Shown here piece after piece: positions 7,311 to 14,142 of a stretch of DNA of 18,771 nucleotides; positions within the stretch are counted from its first letter, which is position 1; each line of letters begins with the position of its first letter. The notes under the pieces were generated by a model. The model was not told the origin of the DNA, made no database searches, and saw nothing but the letters and a program-made list of their open reading frames with translations. Both the position numbers and the translations under genes were made by a program. Origin of the DNA: an uncultured bacterium (GTDB lineage Bacteria; Planctomycetota; UBA8742; UBA2392); assembly GCA_938014885.1 (NCBI GenBank), contig CALLQI010000002.1:1-18771 (forward strand), read 5' to 3'.

Positions 7311-8767
7311 TCCGCAGCGCGAACGCCATCCATCAGCCGCAGGACGGCCTGCACTGGCATTGGGAAGACATGCTCGCCGCGGCCAAGTCCGACGGCATGG
7401 TGAAGTGCCTACACACCGAGCTGTTTGTCGATGACAGCCCGCGCTTCCTGCGCACGGGCGGCAGTGCCGACAACGCCAACTGGCTGGGCAAGCTGCGCCA
7501 GTTGCACCCCAAGCTGTTCATCGTCATCCGCCTGTACCACCCCGCCTGGTGGACTCTTGATCCGCGGGCGTACGCCGAGCACTACCACGCGCTGCTCAGC
7601 CGCTGGCGCGGCCACGGCTTCGCCGATCGCAACGTCTGGCAGGATCCGTTCGTCGGCGTCGTGCCGGCCAACGAGCAGAACATCGAGCGGGCACTGGGCA
7701 CCGGCGCGGCGTGCTCGTGGTGGAACGCGCCGTCGGACTACCGCGACCGGGCCGTCTCTGAGAAGTTCGCCCACGAGCTCATGGCAGGCGGCATGAGTTC
7801 CGACCGGGTGGCGGCCACCGTCGCCGGTCGGCCGCAGATCCTGGGCGACAAGGTGGCGTGGTCCATCGCCGAGTACCGGAAGATCGCCGCCTGGAACGTG
7901 GCCTTCTGGGATCGCATCGACGAGCTGGAGCCGAACCGCAAGGCGCTCGCCGTGTGGTCGGCTCTCGCCCAAGGTCACGACTGTCGACCCGACGCGCCGG
8001 AGAGTGAGTTCCAGATCCCAGAAGTGGCGGCCGCCATCCGGCGCTGCGACGTGTTCAACCACCACCCGTACGCCCGGTGGGGCATGGGCGCGAAGGACGG
8101 GCCGGGGGAGCCGGACCAGTTCTGGGGGCTGCTGCGGGGGCACCGGCCGAAGGGCTGGCGCGACGCGCGGGAGCCGGGCAAGCCGGCCGACCCGGGCGGC
8201 GCACTCGCGCTGTTCGGCGACATGCCATACATCGCCGGCGAGTGCGGCACGTTCAAGCACTCCGACCCGGCGTGGGCAGAGCGCAACATGGCCGCGATCG
8301 ACGCACTGTGGACCGCGGATGCAGACACGCGGCGCTGCCTCGGCTCGGCGGTCTACATCTGGCATGGCCACGACGACCACCGCGACAACGTGATCATGCA
8401 CAGCCCCGCCTTCCGCAACGCCCTGCGTGACAGCGGGCGACGGGCGGTGGAGGTGGCGTGGCCTGTCGCTCGGCCAGGTGTCGGGTTCGGCGGCGCCGTG
8501 GTCCCGCCCACACCTTTGCCCAACCCGTCGCCCATCCCAGCGCCACAGCCACCCGCGCAGCCGGCGCCGCCGACGCCGCTGGGCGTCGAGCCGCGGATCC
8601 AGGTCTTGCCTGGCGAGAAGAGCTGGCTGGCCGTCGCCCGCCGGGCGCTCGGCCGGCAGACCGTCACGATGGCCGAGGCGGCGCAGCTGCAGGCCGCGAA
8701 CCCGGGGGCGCTGCAGGTGGGCGCCTGGCTGCGCTCGCCGTGGCACCGTGTCACGAGGACCAGCTGA
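7307..8767 (+). CDS. GH-A-like glycoside hydrolase fold with C-terminal LysM-like domain
   Basis: A 486-residue protein starting at an ATG that overlaps the upstream stop (ATGA). Residues about 15-385 look like a TIM-barrel glycosidase. A PANEQN segment places Glu123 after Asn122, as in the acid/base site of clan GH-A enzymes. IAGECGT places Glu312 where the nucleophile of that clan sits, and FNHHPYA (about 250-256) and VYIWHGHDDH (about 349-358) look like other active-site strands. No signal peptide is visible. A Pro-rich linker (about 399-424) leads to a LysM-like module at about 430-480 (VLPGEKSWLAVA ... NPGALQVGAWLRSPW). Located directly before an amidase, it may be a second cell-wall or surface-glycan hydrolase, either a lysin or a virion enzyme. 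The substrate is not predictable; the GH family is not assigned. Confidence 0.75.
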   Translation: MIRSANAIHQPQDGLHWHWEDMLAAAKSDGMVKCLHTELFVDDSPRFLRTGGSADNANWLGKLRQLHPKLFIVIRLYHPAWWTLDPRAYAEHYHALLSRWRGHGFADRNVWQDPFVGVVPANEQNIERALGTGAACSWWNAPSDYRDRAVSEKFAHELMAGGMSSDRVAATVAGRPQILGDKVAWSIAEYRKIAAWNVAFWDRIDELEPNRKALAVWSALAQGHDCRPDAPESEFQIPEVAAAIRRCDVFNHHPYARWGMGAKDGPGEPDQFWGLLRGHRPKGWRDAREPGKPADPGGALALFGDMPYIAGECGTFKHSDPAWAERNMAAIDALWTADADTRRCLGSAVYIWHGHDDHRDNVIMHSPAFRNALRDSGRRAVEVAWPVARPGVGFGGAVVPPTPLPNPSPIPAPQPPAQPAPPTPLGVEPRIQVLPGEKSWLAVARRALGRQTVTMAEAAQLQAANPGALQVGAWLRSPWHRVTRTS

Positions 8768-9552
8768 TGGCAGGGCCGCTGGAAAGCTTCCTGCGCGCCG
8801 AGTTCGGCGCGGCGTTCGACGACCTGCGTACGTCGCTGCCAACGCGGCCGGACGGCCCGAACGGCCCGTTCATGACGCGCGACGTGTCGATCATCCGGCA
8901 CTTGGCCTGGCACCACACGGCGGGCGCGAAGGACGCGCCGTGGAAGGATGTGGCCGAGGGGCACATCGACCGCGACTTCGCCGGCATCGGCTACCACTTC
9001 GGCATCCAGGGCGGGCGGCTGGCCTACCTGGGGGACATCACGACGAGCCGCGCCAACGTCGCCGAATACAACCCGTGGGTGATCGGCATCTGCATCGCCG
9101 GCAACTACACGCGCAGCGCGCCGTCGGCCGCCGACCTGGACATCGCCCGCCACCTGGTCGCGGTGCTTGACCGCTTCCTCGGCCGTGAGCTGCCCAACGA
9201 GCCGCACTCCAAGTGGGTGGCGACGGCATGCCCGGGCGACGCCGTGCGCCAGCACCTCGGCAGCCTGCGCGCGATCCAGCCGCCGCACGCGCCGCCAGCT
9301 GACAGGCCGCTGGGCAGCGTGGTGCTGGCGGCGGCAGACGCGGCGCAGGAGATCCGGCTGAACCCGGGCTCAGCCCTGCAGCGGGCCATCGCCGGGGCAG
9401 GGATGGTGCCGACCAGCAATGAGTTCGAGGTGACGCACGGCGGCGCGCGGTACGTTTGCCAGCGTGCCGAGAGCCTGACCACCGGCAAGGTGCGCGTGTA
9501 CCTGGTGAAGGCCGGCGACTGGGCGAACGTCGGCAGCGTCGACCGCCCCTAG
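8767..9552 (+). CDS. N-acetylmuramoyl-L-alanine amidase (Amidase_2/PGRP type), endolysin
   Basis: A 261-residue protein whose ATG overlaps the previous stop (TGATG). Residues about 40-165 are an Amidase_2 domain related to T7 lysozyme. Zinc ligands are His49 (WHHTAG), His147 (PHSKW) and Cys155 (TACPGD); the 8-residue spacing of the last two equals that in T7 lysozyme. GIGYHFGI (about 73-80) and IGICIAGNYT (about 106-115) are further family signatures. The enzyme would cleave the amide between N-acetylmuramic acid and L-Ala in peptidoglycan. The C-terminal 85 residues (ALQRAIAGAGMVPTSNEF ... VRVYLVKAGDWANV) form a separate domain of unknown family, perhaps cell-wall binding. No signal peptide is seen, so release would depend on a holin, for which the next gene is the candidate. 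Confidence 0.92.
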   Translation: MAGPLESFLRAEFGAAFDDLRTSLPTRPDGPNGPFMTRDVSIIRHLAWHHTAGAKDAPWKDVAEGHIDRDFAGIGYHFGIQGGRLAYLGDITTSRANVAEYNPWVIGICIAGNYTRSAPSAADLDIARHLVAVLDRFLGRELPNEPHSKWVATACPGDAVRQHLGSLRAIQPPHAPPADRPLGSVVLAAADAAQEIRLNPGSALQRAIAGAGMVPTSNEFEVTHGGARYVCQRAESLTTGKVRVYLVKAGDWANVGSVDRP

Positions 9553-9639
9553 CGTGTGTCCACCGGCGCGAGCTCGCGCCGTGGCAGTGGGACCGCCGGC
9601 CGTTGTGGTCGGGCGGCATTGGGATTTGAGGAGGATGAG

Positions 9640-10149
9640 ATGCTCGCTCGGCTTCGGAATTGGATGCTCCGCCACCGCCCGCGGCCCGTCGCGGCCGCCG
9701 CGGCGCTGGCCCTCGTCGGCTTCGTCGCGCTGCGCGCCGCGGCGCACGCGGCCGGCCTCGGGCAAGACGTCATCGACCCGCCGTTCACCGAGAGCGGCGC
9801 GCGCCTGTTCGACATCCTGGCCCAGCTCTACCTCGTGCTGGGCCCCCTGTTCACCGAGCGCGTGACCGAGTGGCTGCGCACGAACTACCCCGCCTGGGAG
9901 GCGATGGACGGCAAGGTCGCCTCGATGAACGTGGCGCTGGTGCTGTTCGCGATCGGTGCCGCGGTCGGCCTCGCCGTGAAGCCGGACCTGGTCATCCCCG
10001 ACTCGCCCACCAGCGGCGCCCTGCTCGACTGGGCCAGCTGGGCGCAGGCGGTGCTGCTCGTCGCGGTCGGCGCCGTCGGCTGGTTCGTGGCCGGCGGGCG
10101 GGGGCTGCACGACTGGTGGAAGCAGCGGACGGGGGGCGGGCTGGCGTAG
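9640..10149 (+). CDS. Holin-like multi-helix membrane protein
   Basis: A 169-residue membrane protein. The ATG at 9640 has GAGGAGG 6-12 nt upstream; a frame-extended start at 9556 lacks an SD. Hydrophobic segments are at about 14-36 (AAAAALALVGFVALRAAA), a weaker one at about 50-62 (ILAQLYLVLGPLF), 90-110 (NVALVLFAIGAAVGLAV) and 135-156 (AVLLVAVGAVGWFVAGG). The N-terminus is basic (RNWMLRHRPRP) and the C-terminus is charged (WWKQRTGG). No enzymatic motif is present. Its position 87 nt after the endolysin gene and just before the operon terminator makes a holin the best guess, but it has no recognisable holin family signature. Confidence 0.68.
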   Translation: MLARLRNWMLRHRPRPVAAAAALALVGFVALRAAAHAAGLGQDVIDPPFTESGARLFDILAQLYLVLGPLFTERVTEWLRTNYPAWEAMDGKVASMNVALVLFAIGAAVGLAVKPDLVIPDSPTSGALLDWASWAQAVLLVAVGAVGWFVAGGRGLHDWWKQRTGGGLA

Positions 10150-10179
10150 CGGCCTGCTTCGCCGGCCGCGCGTCCTAAT

Positions 10180-10226
10180 CACCGCGGACCCTTGGAGTGA
10201 GAGCTACCAACCAAGGGTCCGCGGTG
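10180..10226. terminator. Long perfect hairpin, probable bidirectional terminator
   Basis: A perfect 16-bp inverted repeat: arm 10180-10195 (CACCGCGGACCCTTGG) and arm 10211-10226, with a 15-nt loop. It lies 30 nt after the holin-like gene on the plus strand and 61 nt after the end of the first minus-strand gene, exactly between convergent genes. There is no clear T-run on either side, so it is either a strong hairpin terminator without a U-tail or a protein-binding dyad. Confidence 0.8.
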
Positions 10227-10287
10227 TTGGGAGTCGTGGACATGTGTAGTGTGATCTCAAACAAAGTTGTGGTGACGCGGCCGGCGG

Positions 10288-10968
10288 CTATGGAGTGGGT
10301 GTCGGGATCCAGGTTGCGGTACCACTGGGCTGGGTAAGTTCGCTCTCGATGGTGCTGATGAATGCTGCCTTTGACAATCCGGACATGAAGGGCAATACGG
10401 TTCTCGCCGCATCGGAGCAAGAAATCAGGTTGTCTGTGCTTACAGTGAGGATCTGCCCGCATGGACCGAACGGGACACCGTACTCACCAGTTTGGCTGCC
10501 CTCATCGAGGAACAATACAAACTCCGTCCCTTCTTCCCAAACGATCGGCCATTCACTCTGCGCATCGAGTTCAACGTCTTCCTGAGCCACCGGAAACGTT
10601 CCGTGTGCGCCATACGTTATGGACTGCCCAACTGTCAGGGTGCCATCGTTCTTGATGATCGCACTGACCACCAACTCGGTTTCCACAAGGCCCGTGGTCA
10701 GCGGTGGAGGCGGAGTGTAGTTCGTCACCGAGCCTGTTGGAGTGGGCACGGCGGAAAGCAGCACGGCCGTCCCCGCCGATTCGGCCTGCTGATATGCTGC
10801 CACTACGATAGCTGATGCACTGGAAACAAGGTCGGCCAGCAATGGAGGACGATCAACCATCGCACTGGATTCCGGCAGGTCGATCTCACGCGGAGAAAGA
10901 AGCACAACCAAGGCTGAGCCCACGGCAAGGCTCGCAAGTATCCAGATCAGTGCCCTCTGCACTCTCAT
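10288..10968 (-). CDS. Exported hypothetical protein, partner of the matrixin-type protease
   Basis: A 226-residue protein on the minus strand. The ATG at 10968 has GGAGG 7-11 nt upstream. Residues about 7-25 (LIWILASLAVGSALVVLL) form a signal anchor or uncleaved signal. The exported part has an ASAIVVAAY strand near residue 52, a Pro-rich stretch, then a beta-rich domain (TELVVSAIIKNDGTL, WEEGTEFVLFLDEG near 145-158, GPCGQILTVSTDNLI). It ends in TWIPTPTP. The pattern of an 'A-x-x-I-V-V' strand followed by '(G)xxFVLFL' resembles extracellular beta-domain proteins of Gram-positive bacteria and Chloroflexota; no function is known to me. It lies 102 nt downstream of the protease gene and has no clear promoter of its own, so the two are probably co-transcribed. 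Local GC is near 50%, unlike the flanks. Confidence 0.75.
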   Translation of the reverse strand: MRVQRALIWILASLAVGSALVVLLSPREIDLPESSAMVDRPPLLADLVSSASAIVVAAYQQAESAGTAVLLSAVPTPTGSVTNYTPPPPLTTGLVETELVVSAIIKNDGTLTVGQSITYGAHGTFPVAQEDVELDAQSEWPIVWEEGTEFVLFLDEGSQTGEYGVPFGPCGQILTVSTDNLISCSDAARTVLPFMSGLSKAAFISTIESELTQPSGTATWIPTPTP

Positions 10969-11070
10969 GTTGATCCTCCGTAGTCTGCCAGGGACTCTCG
11001 GATGCGTCTAGTCGCCCGGAACGAGGTGGAGAAATCACAGCACGGCTGAGCGCCTGCAACGTCAGCATGC

Positions 11071-11745
11071 CTACGGATACAGAGCGTCTATCGCCTGAAT
11101 ATCCAGTAGGTGCAATCCGTTAAAATAGCTGCCAAAACTTCGCACTGTGCATGAGCGCATAATCGAGTCGGCCGGACAGCCACGATGCCCCAGTCCAACA
11201 ATGTGCCCAAGCTCGTGAGTGGCAATTGCCCTCTGCACGTAGTTGTTGTACTGCCAGTACGATGAATAGGAGTATGACGTTGTGTTGGACCAAATGTAAC
11301 CGTATCGACTCCGATGCTCTACGGTATCGCATGTGTTCCGAATCAGCAGCCCTGTTCGGGGATCAGTGCATTGAACAAATTTTCCATCTCTCCACGTGTG
11401 CGCAATTGCCACAGCCGCAATCCACTTAGAAGAGTCGCCAAGAGCGCCCCCGGTGAAGATCGCGTTTGGCACTCCACCACTCTGATATCCAGGCGTCGTC
11501 ACGATGACGGTATGCGTGTCATAGTCATCTACACTTGGGCCTATTGCCTGGGGGTCACTCAGAACATTCCCGGCAATCGAATACACACCCAGTTGTTGGG
11601 GAGAAGTGGAAGTGTAGCCACCGCCAGCATACAACTTTTGGCCATTGAACACATCTGCGTATGCGAGCTGAACTGAAAACACCAGGCCTGAGATCACCGA
11701 AAGCAGTACGACGGATCGCCTTATCCGTGACTTGTTGGTGAGCAC
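11071..11745 (-). CDS. Secreted zinc metalloprotease, matrixin/metzincin type
   Basis: A 224-residue secreted protein, GTG start with GAGGAG 6-7 nt upstream. The signal peptide covers about residues 1-30 with an AYA cleavage site (VLLSVISGLVFSVQLAYA). The catalytic motif HELGHIVGLGH at residues 177-187 supplies His177, His181 and His187 as zinc ligands and Glu178 as the base; the downstream SIM (Met196) is the expected Met-turn. The domain is short (about 190 residues after cleavage) and no propeptide with a cysteine switch is evident, so latency would need another mechanism. Substrates are probably extracellular proteins or peptides. It is the first gene of a two-gene unit under a strong promoter, with the exported protein downstream as a possible inhibitor or co-factor (inference). 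GC is about 50%, which suggests recent acquisition. Confidence 0.87.
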   Translation of the reverse strand: MLTNKSRIRRSVVLLSVISGLVFSVQLAYADVFNGQKLYAGGGYTSTSPQQLGVYSIAGNVLSDPQAIGPSVDDYDTHTVIVTTPGYQSGGVPNAIFTGGALGDSSKWIAAVAIAHTWRDGKFVQCTDPRTGLLIRNTCDTVEHRSRYGYIWSNTTSYSYSSYWQYNNYVQRAIATHELGHIVGLGHRGCPADSIMRSCTVRSFGSYFNGLHLLDIQAIDALYP

Positions 11746-11818
11746 GACTCACTCCTCAATCTCATGTTCTAGATACAAACTCAGGCGCCATGAATCCCAG
11801 TTGTGAAATCGGTTCGGC

Positions 11819-11847
11819 AGTGTAACGTGTCGGGCACCTGATGTCAA
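11819..11847 (-). promoter_or_regulatory. Strong sigma70-type promoter for the metalloprotease unit
   Basis: Read on the minus strand, TTGACA (11847-11842) and TACACT (11824-11819) are separated by 17 nt. The -35 is a perfect consensus and the -10 matches four of six positions. It would give a leader of about 65 nt before the GTG of the protease. Confidence 0.72.
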
Positions 11848-11955
11848 TAGAACGGGCGTTCACGAATCGTGCCATTGCGCCCTCTCGGGCAGAACCGCAA
11901 TTCTGCCTTGACCGCGGTCTATGGCGTCCACCCATGAGCCGGTGGCCGGGCCGTC

Positions 11956-12405
11956 TCAGTTGACTGGCGGCCAGTCCCATCCTGGACCTGTCGATCTGTC
12001 GGCTCTGACTTGCACAAATCTGATCGCGTCGCCGATGTTCAACCGGGCAAGCCGTATCGGTAGTCGCCTCCCCCCTAATTGAACGAGAAGTGCCTTTGCC
12101 CGATCAATCAGGTCGTCGATCCAAGTGGCATCCTCCTCATCGAGGCTCGGCGTGACGCCGCGCGACGCAAGCGCGGCGGCTGCGATCAGAATCCGTTCGC
12201 GTTCCGACAGCACGGCATGGCAAGCCTTCAAACACCGCTGAGCGAGGTCTGCCTTCATCGGCGCGGCAGGATGGCTACGCGCTTGCCACAGCTCCTCTGC
12301 CCAGCCCAGCGCATGACGAGCCTCACCGCGAAGCGCCGCAACGGCCAACTGCCAAGTCGAAAGGGGGTCTACTGGTGGCTGATCGTTGTCGCTGTCACTT
12401 GGCAT
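11956..12405 (-). CDS. Hypothetical helical cytoplasmic protein
   Basis: A 149-residue protein on the minus strand with an ATG at 12405 and GGAG 8-11 nt upstream. No signal peptide or membrane segment is seen. Most of it predicts as alpha-helix (LAVAALRGEARHALGWAEEL, CLKACHAVLSERERILIAAA, IDDLIDRAKALLVQL), and it ends in a Trp-Pro-rich tail (GPGWDWPPVN). The family is not recognised. It follows the secreted Cys-rich gene after 39 nt and is probably the second gene of that transcript. An 18-base poly-C tract on the coding strand touches its SD, so expression could depend on tract length. A regulator or immunity role would be speculation. Confidence 0.6.
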   Translation of the reverse strand: MPSDSDNDQPPVDPLSTWQLAVAALRGEARHALGWAEELWQARSHPAAPMKADLAQRCLKACHAVLSERERILIAAAALASRGVTPSLDEEDATWIDDLIDRAKALLVQLGGRRLPIRLARLNIGDAIRFVQVRADRSTGPGWDWPPVN

Positions 12406-12416
12406 GACATGTCTCC

Positions 12417-12434
12417 GGGGGGGGGGGGGGGGGG
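12417..12434. repeat. 18-base G homopolymer (C on the coding strand of the flanking genes)
   Basis: Eighteen consecutive G residues between the stop of the Cys-rich gene and the SD (GGAG on the minus strand) of the next gene. Such tracts slip in replication and can give phase variation; they can also be artefacts of two-colour sequencing chemistry or of assembly. Nothing else in the window has a comparable homopolymer. Confidence 0.9.
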
Positions 12435-12444
12435 CGTCTAGGAA

Positions 12445-12894
12445 CTAGGGGGAGTCGTCGGTTTCACACACCTCCTCCCCCAACAGCGGATCGAACGCAC
12501 AGAAGCACGCGCATCCCGGCGGCGTGTTGCAGTTCCGACTCTGCGAGATGCACGAGTCCCCACACGGCTTGCTCACGCCGCGCGTGCAGCAGCGGCAGCA
12601 CGGCCGCCTCGTCGGCTCGGCCGTGGGCGGGCGCGCTGTGTTAGTCGCCGTGGCCGGGCGCGCCGTCGGCGGTACCGGCGTCGACGTGAGGGTTGGCGTC
12701 GGCTGTGGCGTCGGTGTCGCATCGCGCCGCAAGAACGGGAGAAACACCGGCGGAAGCGTCGCCTCAGCGGTTGCCGTCGCGTCCTGCGCAGCCCAAGGCG
12801 CGCCAGGCCAGCCGCCCCCCGGCGACGTGAACCATGCCGACAGCGTGACGGCGGCGACGGCAAGCAGTGCCGTTGACCAGGTTCGGCGAGTCAT
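12445..12894 (-). CDS. Secreted Cys-rich protein with TP linker and FLPF motif
   Basis: A 149-residue exported protein; the ATG at 12894 follows GAGGT and starts the signal sequence (TWSTALLAVAAVTLSAWF). A longer frame from 12966 would bury the signal peptide and overlaps the -35 of the promoter, so it is rejected. The mature protein has PPVFLPFLRRD at about 48-58, a TPTPQPTPTLTSTPVP-like linker to about residue 95, and a C-terminal domain with 11 Cys: CCRCC, then KPCGDSCI, RNC, GCACFC and a last VC. The CGDSCI ... C ... GCAC pattern recurs, as I recall, in small bacterial proteins of unknown function. With export, disulphides or metal binding are likely. The first gene of its transcript; GC is high, unlike the protease unit. 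Confidence 0.75.
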   Translation of the reverse strand: MTRRTWSTALLAVAAVTLSAWFTSPGGGWPGAPWAAQDATATAEATLPPVFLPFLRRDATPTPQPTPTLTSTPVPPTARPATATNTARPPTAEPTRRPCCRCCTRGVSKPCGDSCISQSRNCNTPPGCACFCAFDPLLGEEVCETDDSP

Positions 12895-12937
12895 GTGGAC
12901 CTCGGTGAAGAGCAGTTGGTGTTGATCGGTCGGCGGC

Positions 12938-12966
12938 ATATTGCGCGCATGACCGCGTCGTGTCAA
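12938..12966 (-). promoter_or_regulatory. Sigma70-type promoter for the Cys-rich secreted gene
   Basis: On the minus strand, TTGACA (12966-12961) and CAATAT (12943-12938) are 17 nt apart. The -35 is perfect; the -10 is weak (three of six, including the conserved A and final T). The predicted leader is about 40 nt. Confidence 0.5.
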
Positions 12967-13012
12967 CCGGCACTCTGGCGTCGCCGATTCGCCAGGTAGC
13001 CGCCCCCGCCCC

Positions 13013-13042
13013 TTGCCTTCGCACCCACCGCCGGGCTATAAC
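13013..13042 (+). promoter_or_regulatory. Promoter of the endonuclease gene (TTGCCT-18-TATAAC) with fixed SD geometry
   Basis: TTGCCT at 13013-13018 and TATAAC at 13037-13042, 18 nt apart. AGGAGG follows at 13055-13060 and the ATG at 13069. The same TATAAC to AGGAGG (18 nt) and AGGAGG to start (14 nt) distances occur before the methyltransferase gene. Confidence 0.6.
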
Positions 13043-13068
13043 GCCGCCCGCCCCAGGAGGCGCGCCGC

Positions 13069-14007
13069 ATGCCCCGCCGCTCCCTCGCCGCCCTACCCGT
13101 CGTCCTCGCCGCCGCGCTCGTCGTCGCGTCCCTCGTCGCCTTGGCCACCGCGCCCACGGCCCGCGCGCAGCCCGCCCCTGACCCGTTCGCCGGCATCGCC
13201 CACCTGGACGGCGAGGCCCTGCGCCAGGCGCTCCACGGCGTGCTGCAGGGCAGCCACCGCCGTCTGTCGTGGGACGCCACGAAGCAGGTCATCATCGCCG
13301 CCGACCGCGCCGCGCTGCCGCTGGACCCGCCGCACATCCTCGACATCTACAGCAACACCGTGCTGCTTGGCGAGGCGCCCGGTCGTGACGCCTGGGACCG
13401 CGAGCACGTCTGGCCATCGTCGCTGATGGGCTGGCCGGCCGCCGACGAGGACGACCGGTGCAACATCCCGTACACCGACGCGCACCTGCTGTTCGCGGCG
13501 GCTAGCGCCTACAACCAGTCGCGCAGCAACCTGTGGTTCGACGACGTGGACGCCGCCACGTGCGCCGAGGCAGGCGACTGCGAGAAGCCCGTGGCCGGCT
13601 CGCCCGCCCCCAACCGCCGGCTGGAGCCGGCCTGGGAGGTCTGGCCTGGCCGCCGCGGCGACGTGGCCCGCGCGCTGCTGTACGTCGACGTGCGCTACGC
13701 TGGCGGCATTGTGGCGGGCGGCTGCGAAGAACACGACCTGGTGCTGACCGACACGCTGGCCGCGGTCGTCACGGCCACGACGCGCGTCACCACCGCGCAC
13801 ATGGGCCGGCTTTCGACGCTGCTGCGCTGGCACCTGGAGGATCCCGTCGGCCCGCAGGACCGCCAGCACAACGACGCTGTCGCCGCGCGACAGGCCAACC
13901 GCAACCCGTTCACCGACCGGCCGGAGCTCGTGTGCCGCGTGTGGAGTGTCGGCGTGTGCGAGACTTGGCGGCCGCGGGTGTGGCTGCCGTGGGCGGAGCG
14001 GCCGTGA
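13069..14007 (+). CDS. Secreted endonuclease I family (EndA/NucM-type) nuclease
   Basis: A 312-residue exported nuclease. The ATG at 13069 follows AGGAGG; the signal peptide covers about residues 1-33 (VVLAAALVVASLVALATA, ARA cleavage). The His-Me-finger signature WDREHVWPSS is at about 109-118 (His113); DAHLLF with His139, Asn149 (AYNQSRSN) and RRGDVARALLYVDVRY (about 195-210) are further family blocks. The closing block W..EDPV ... QANRNPFTDRPE (about 254-286) is also canonical. It should cut single- and double-stranded DNA without sequence preference outside the cell, for nutrition or for destruction of competitor DNA. Extra Cys at 131, 165, 171, 219 and near the C-terminus could form disulphides. 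The C-terminus reads RPRVWLPWAERP, with the WLPW motif also seen in other exported proteins here. Confidence 0.92.
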   Translation: MPRRSLAALPVVLAAALVVASLVALATAPTARAQPAPDPFAGIAHLDGEALRQALHGVLQGSHRRLSWDATKQVIIAADRAALPLDPPHILDIYSNTVLLGEAPGRDAWDREHVWPSSLMGWPAADEDDRCNIPYTDAHLLFAAASAYNQSRSNLWFDDVDAATCAEAGDCEKPVAGSPAPNRRLEPAWEVWPGRRGDVARALLYVDVRYAGGIVAGGCEEHDLVLTDTLAAVVTATTRVTTAHMGRLSTLLRWHLEDPVGPQDRQHNDAVAARQANRNPFTDRPELVCRVWSVGVCETWRPRVWLPWAERP

Positions 14008-14142
14008 GTCATTCGCGAGGCGCCACACGACGACCTCCCCGTCCGCGTCTGCACGACTTCTGGTCAGGCCGCGGGCCGTCGTGTACCCTGCGGCTCCGGC
14101 GGCGTGCGCCTTCCCCCGGAGGTCGGGCGTCACCGGAGCGCC

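Noticed and set aside
7409..8842. Minus-strand open frame of 477 codons opposite the glycosidase
   Set aside because: Antisense shadow of the glycosidase-LysM gene; Arg/Pro-rich with no recognisable domain.
11762..11980. Minus-strand frame of 72 codons upstream of the metalloprotease
   Set aside because: It overlaps the strong TTGACA-17-TACACT promoter and has no SD; better explained as the promoter region.
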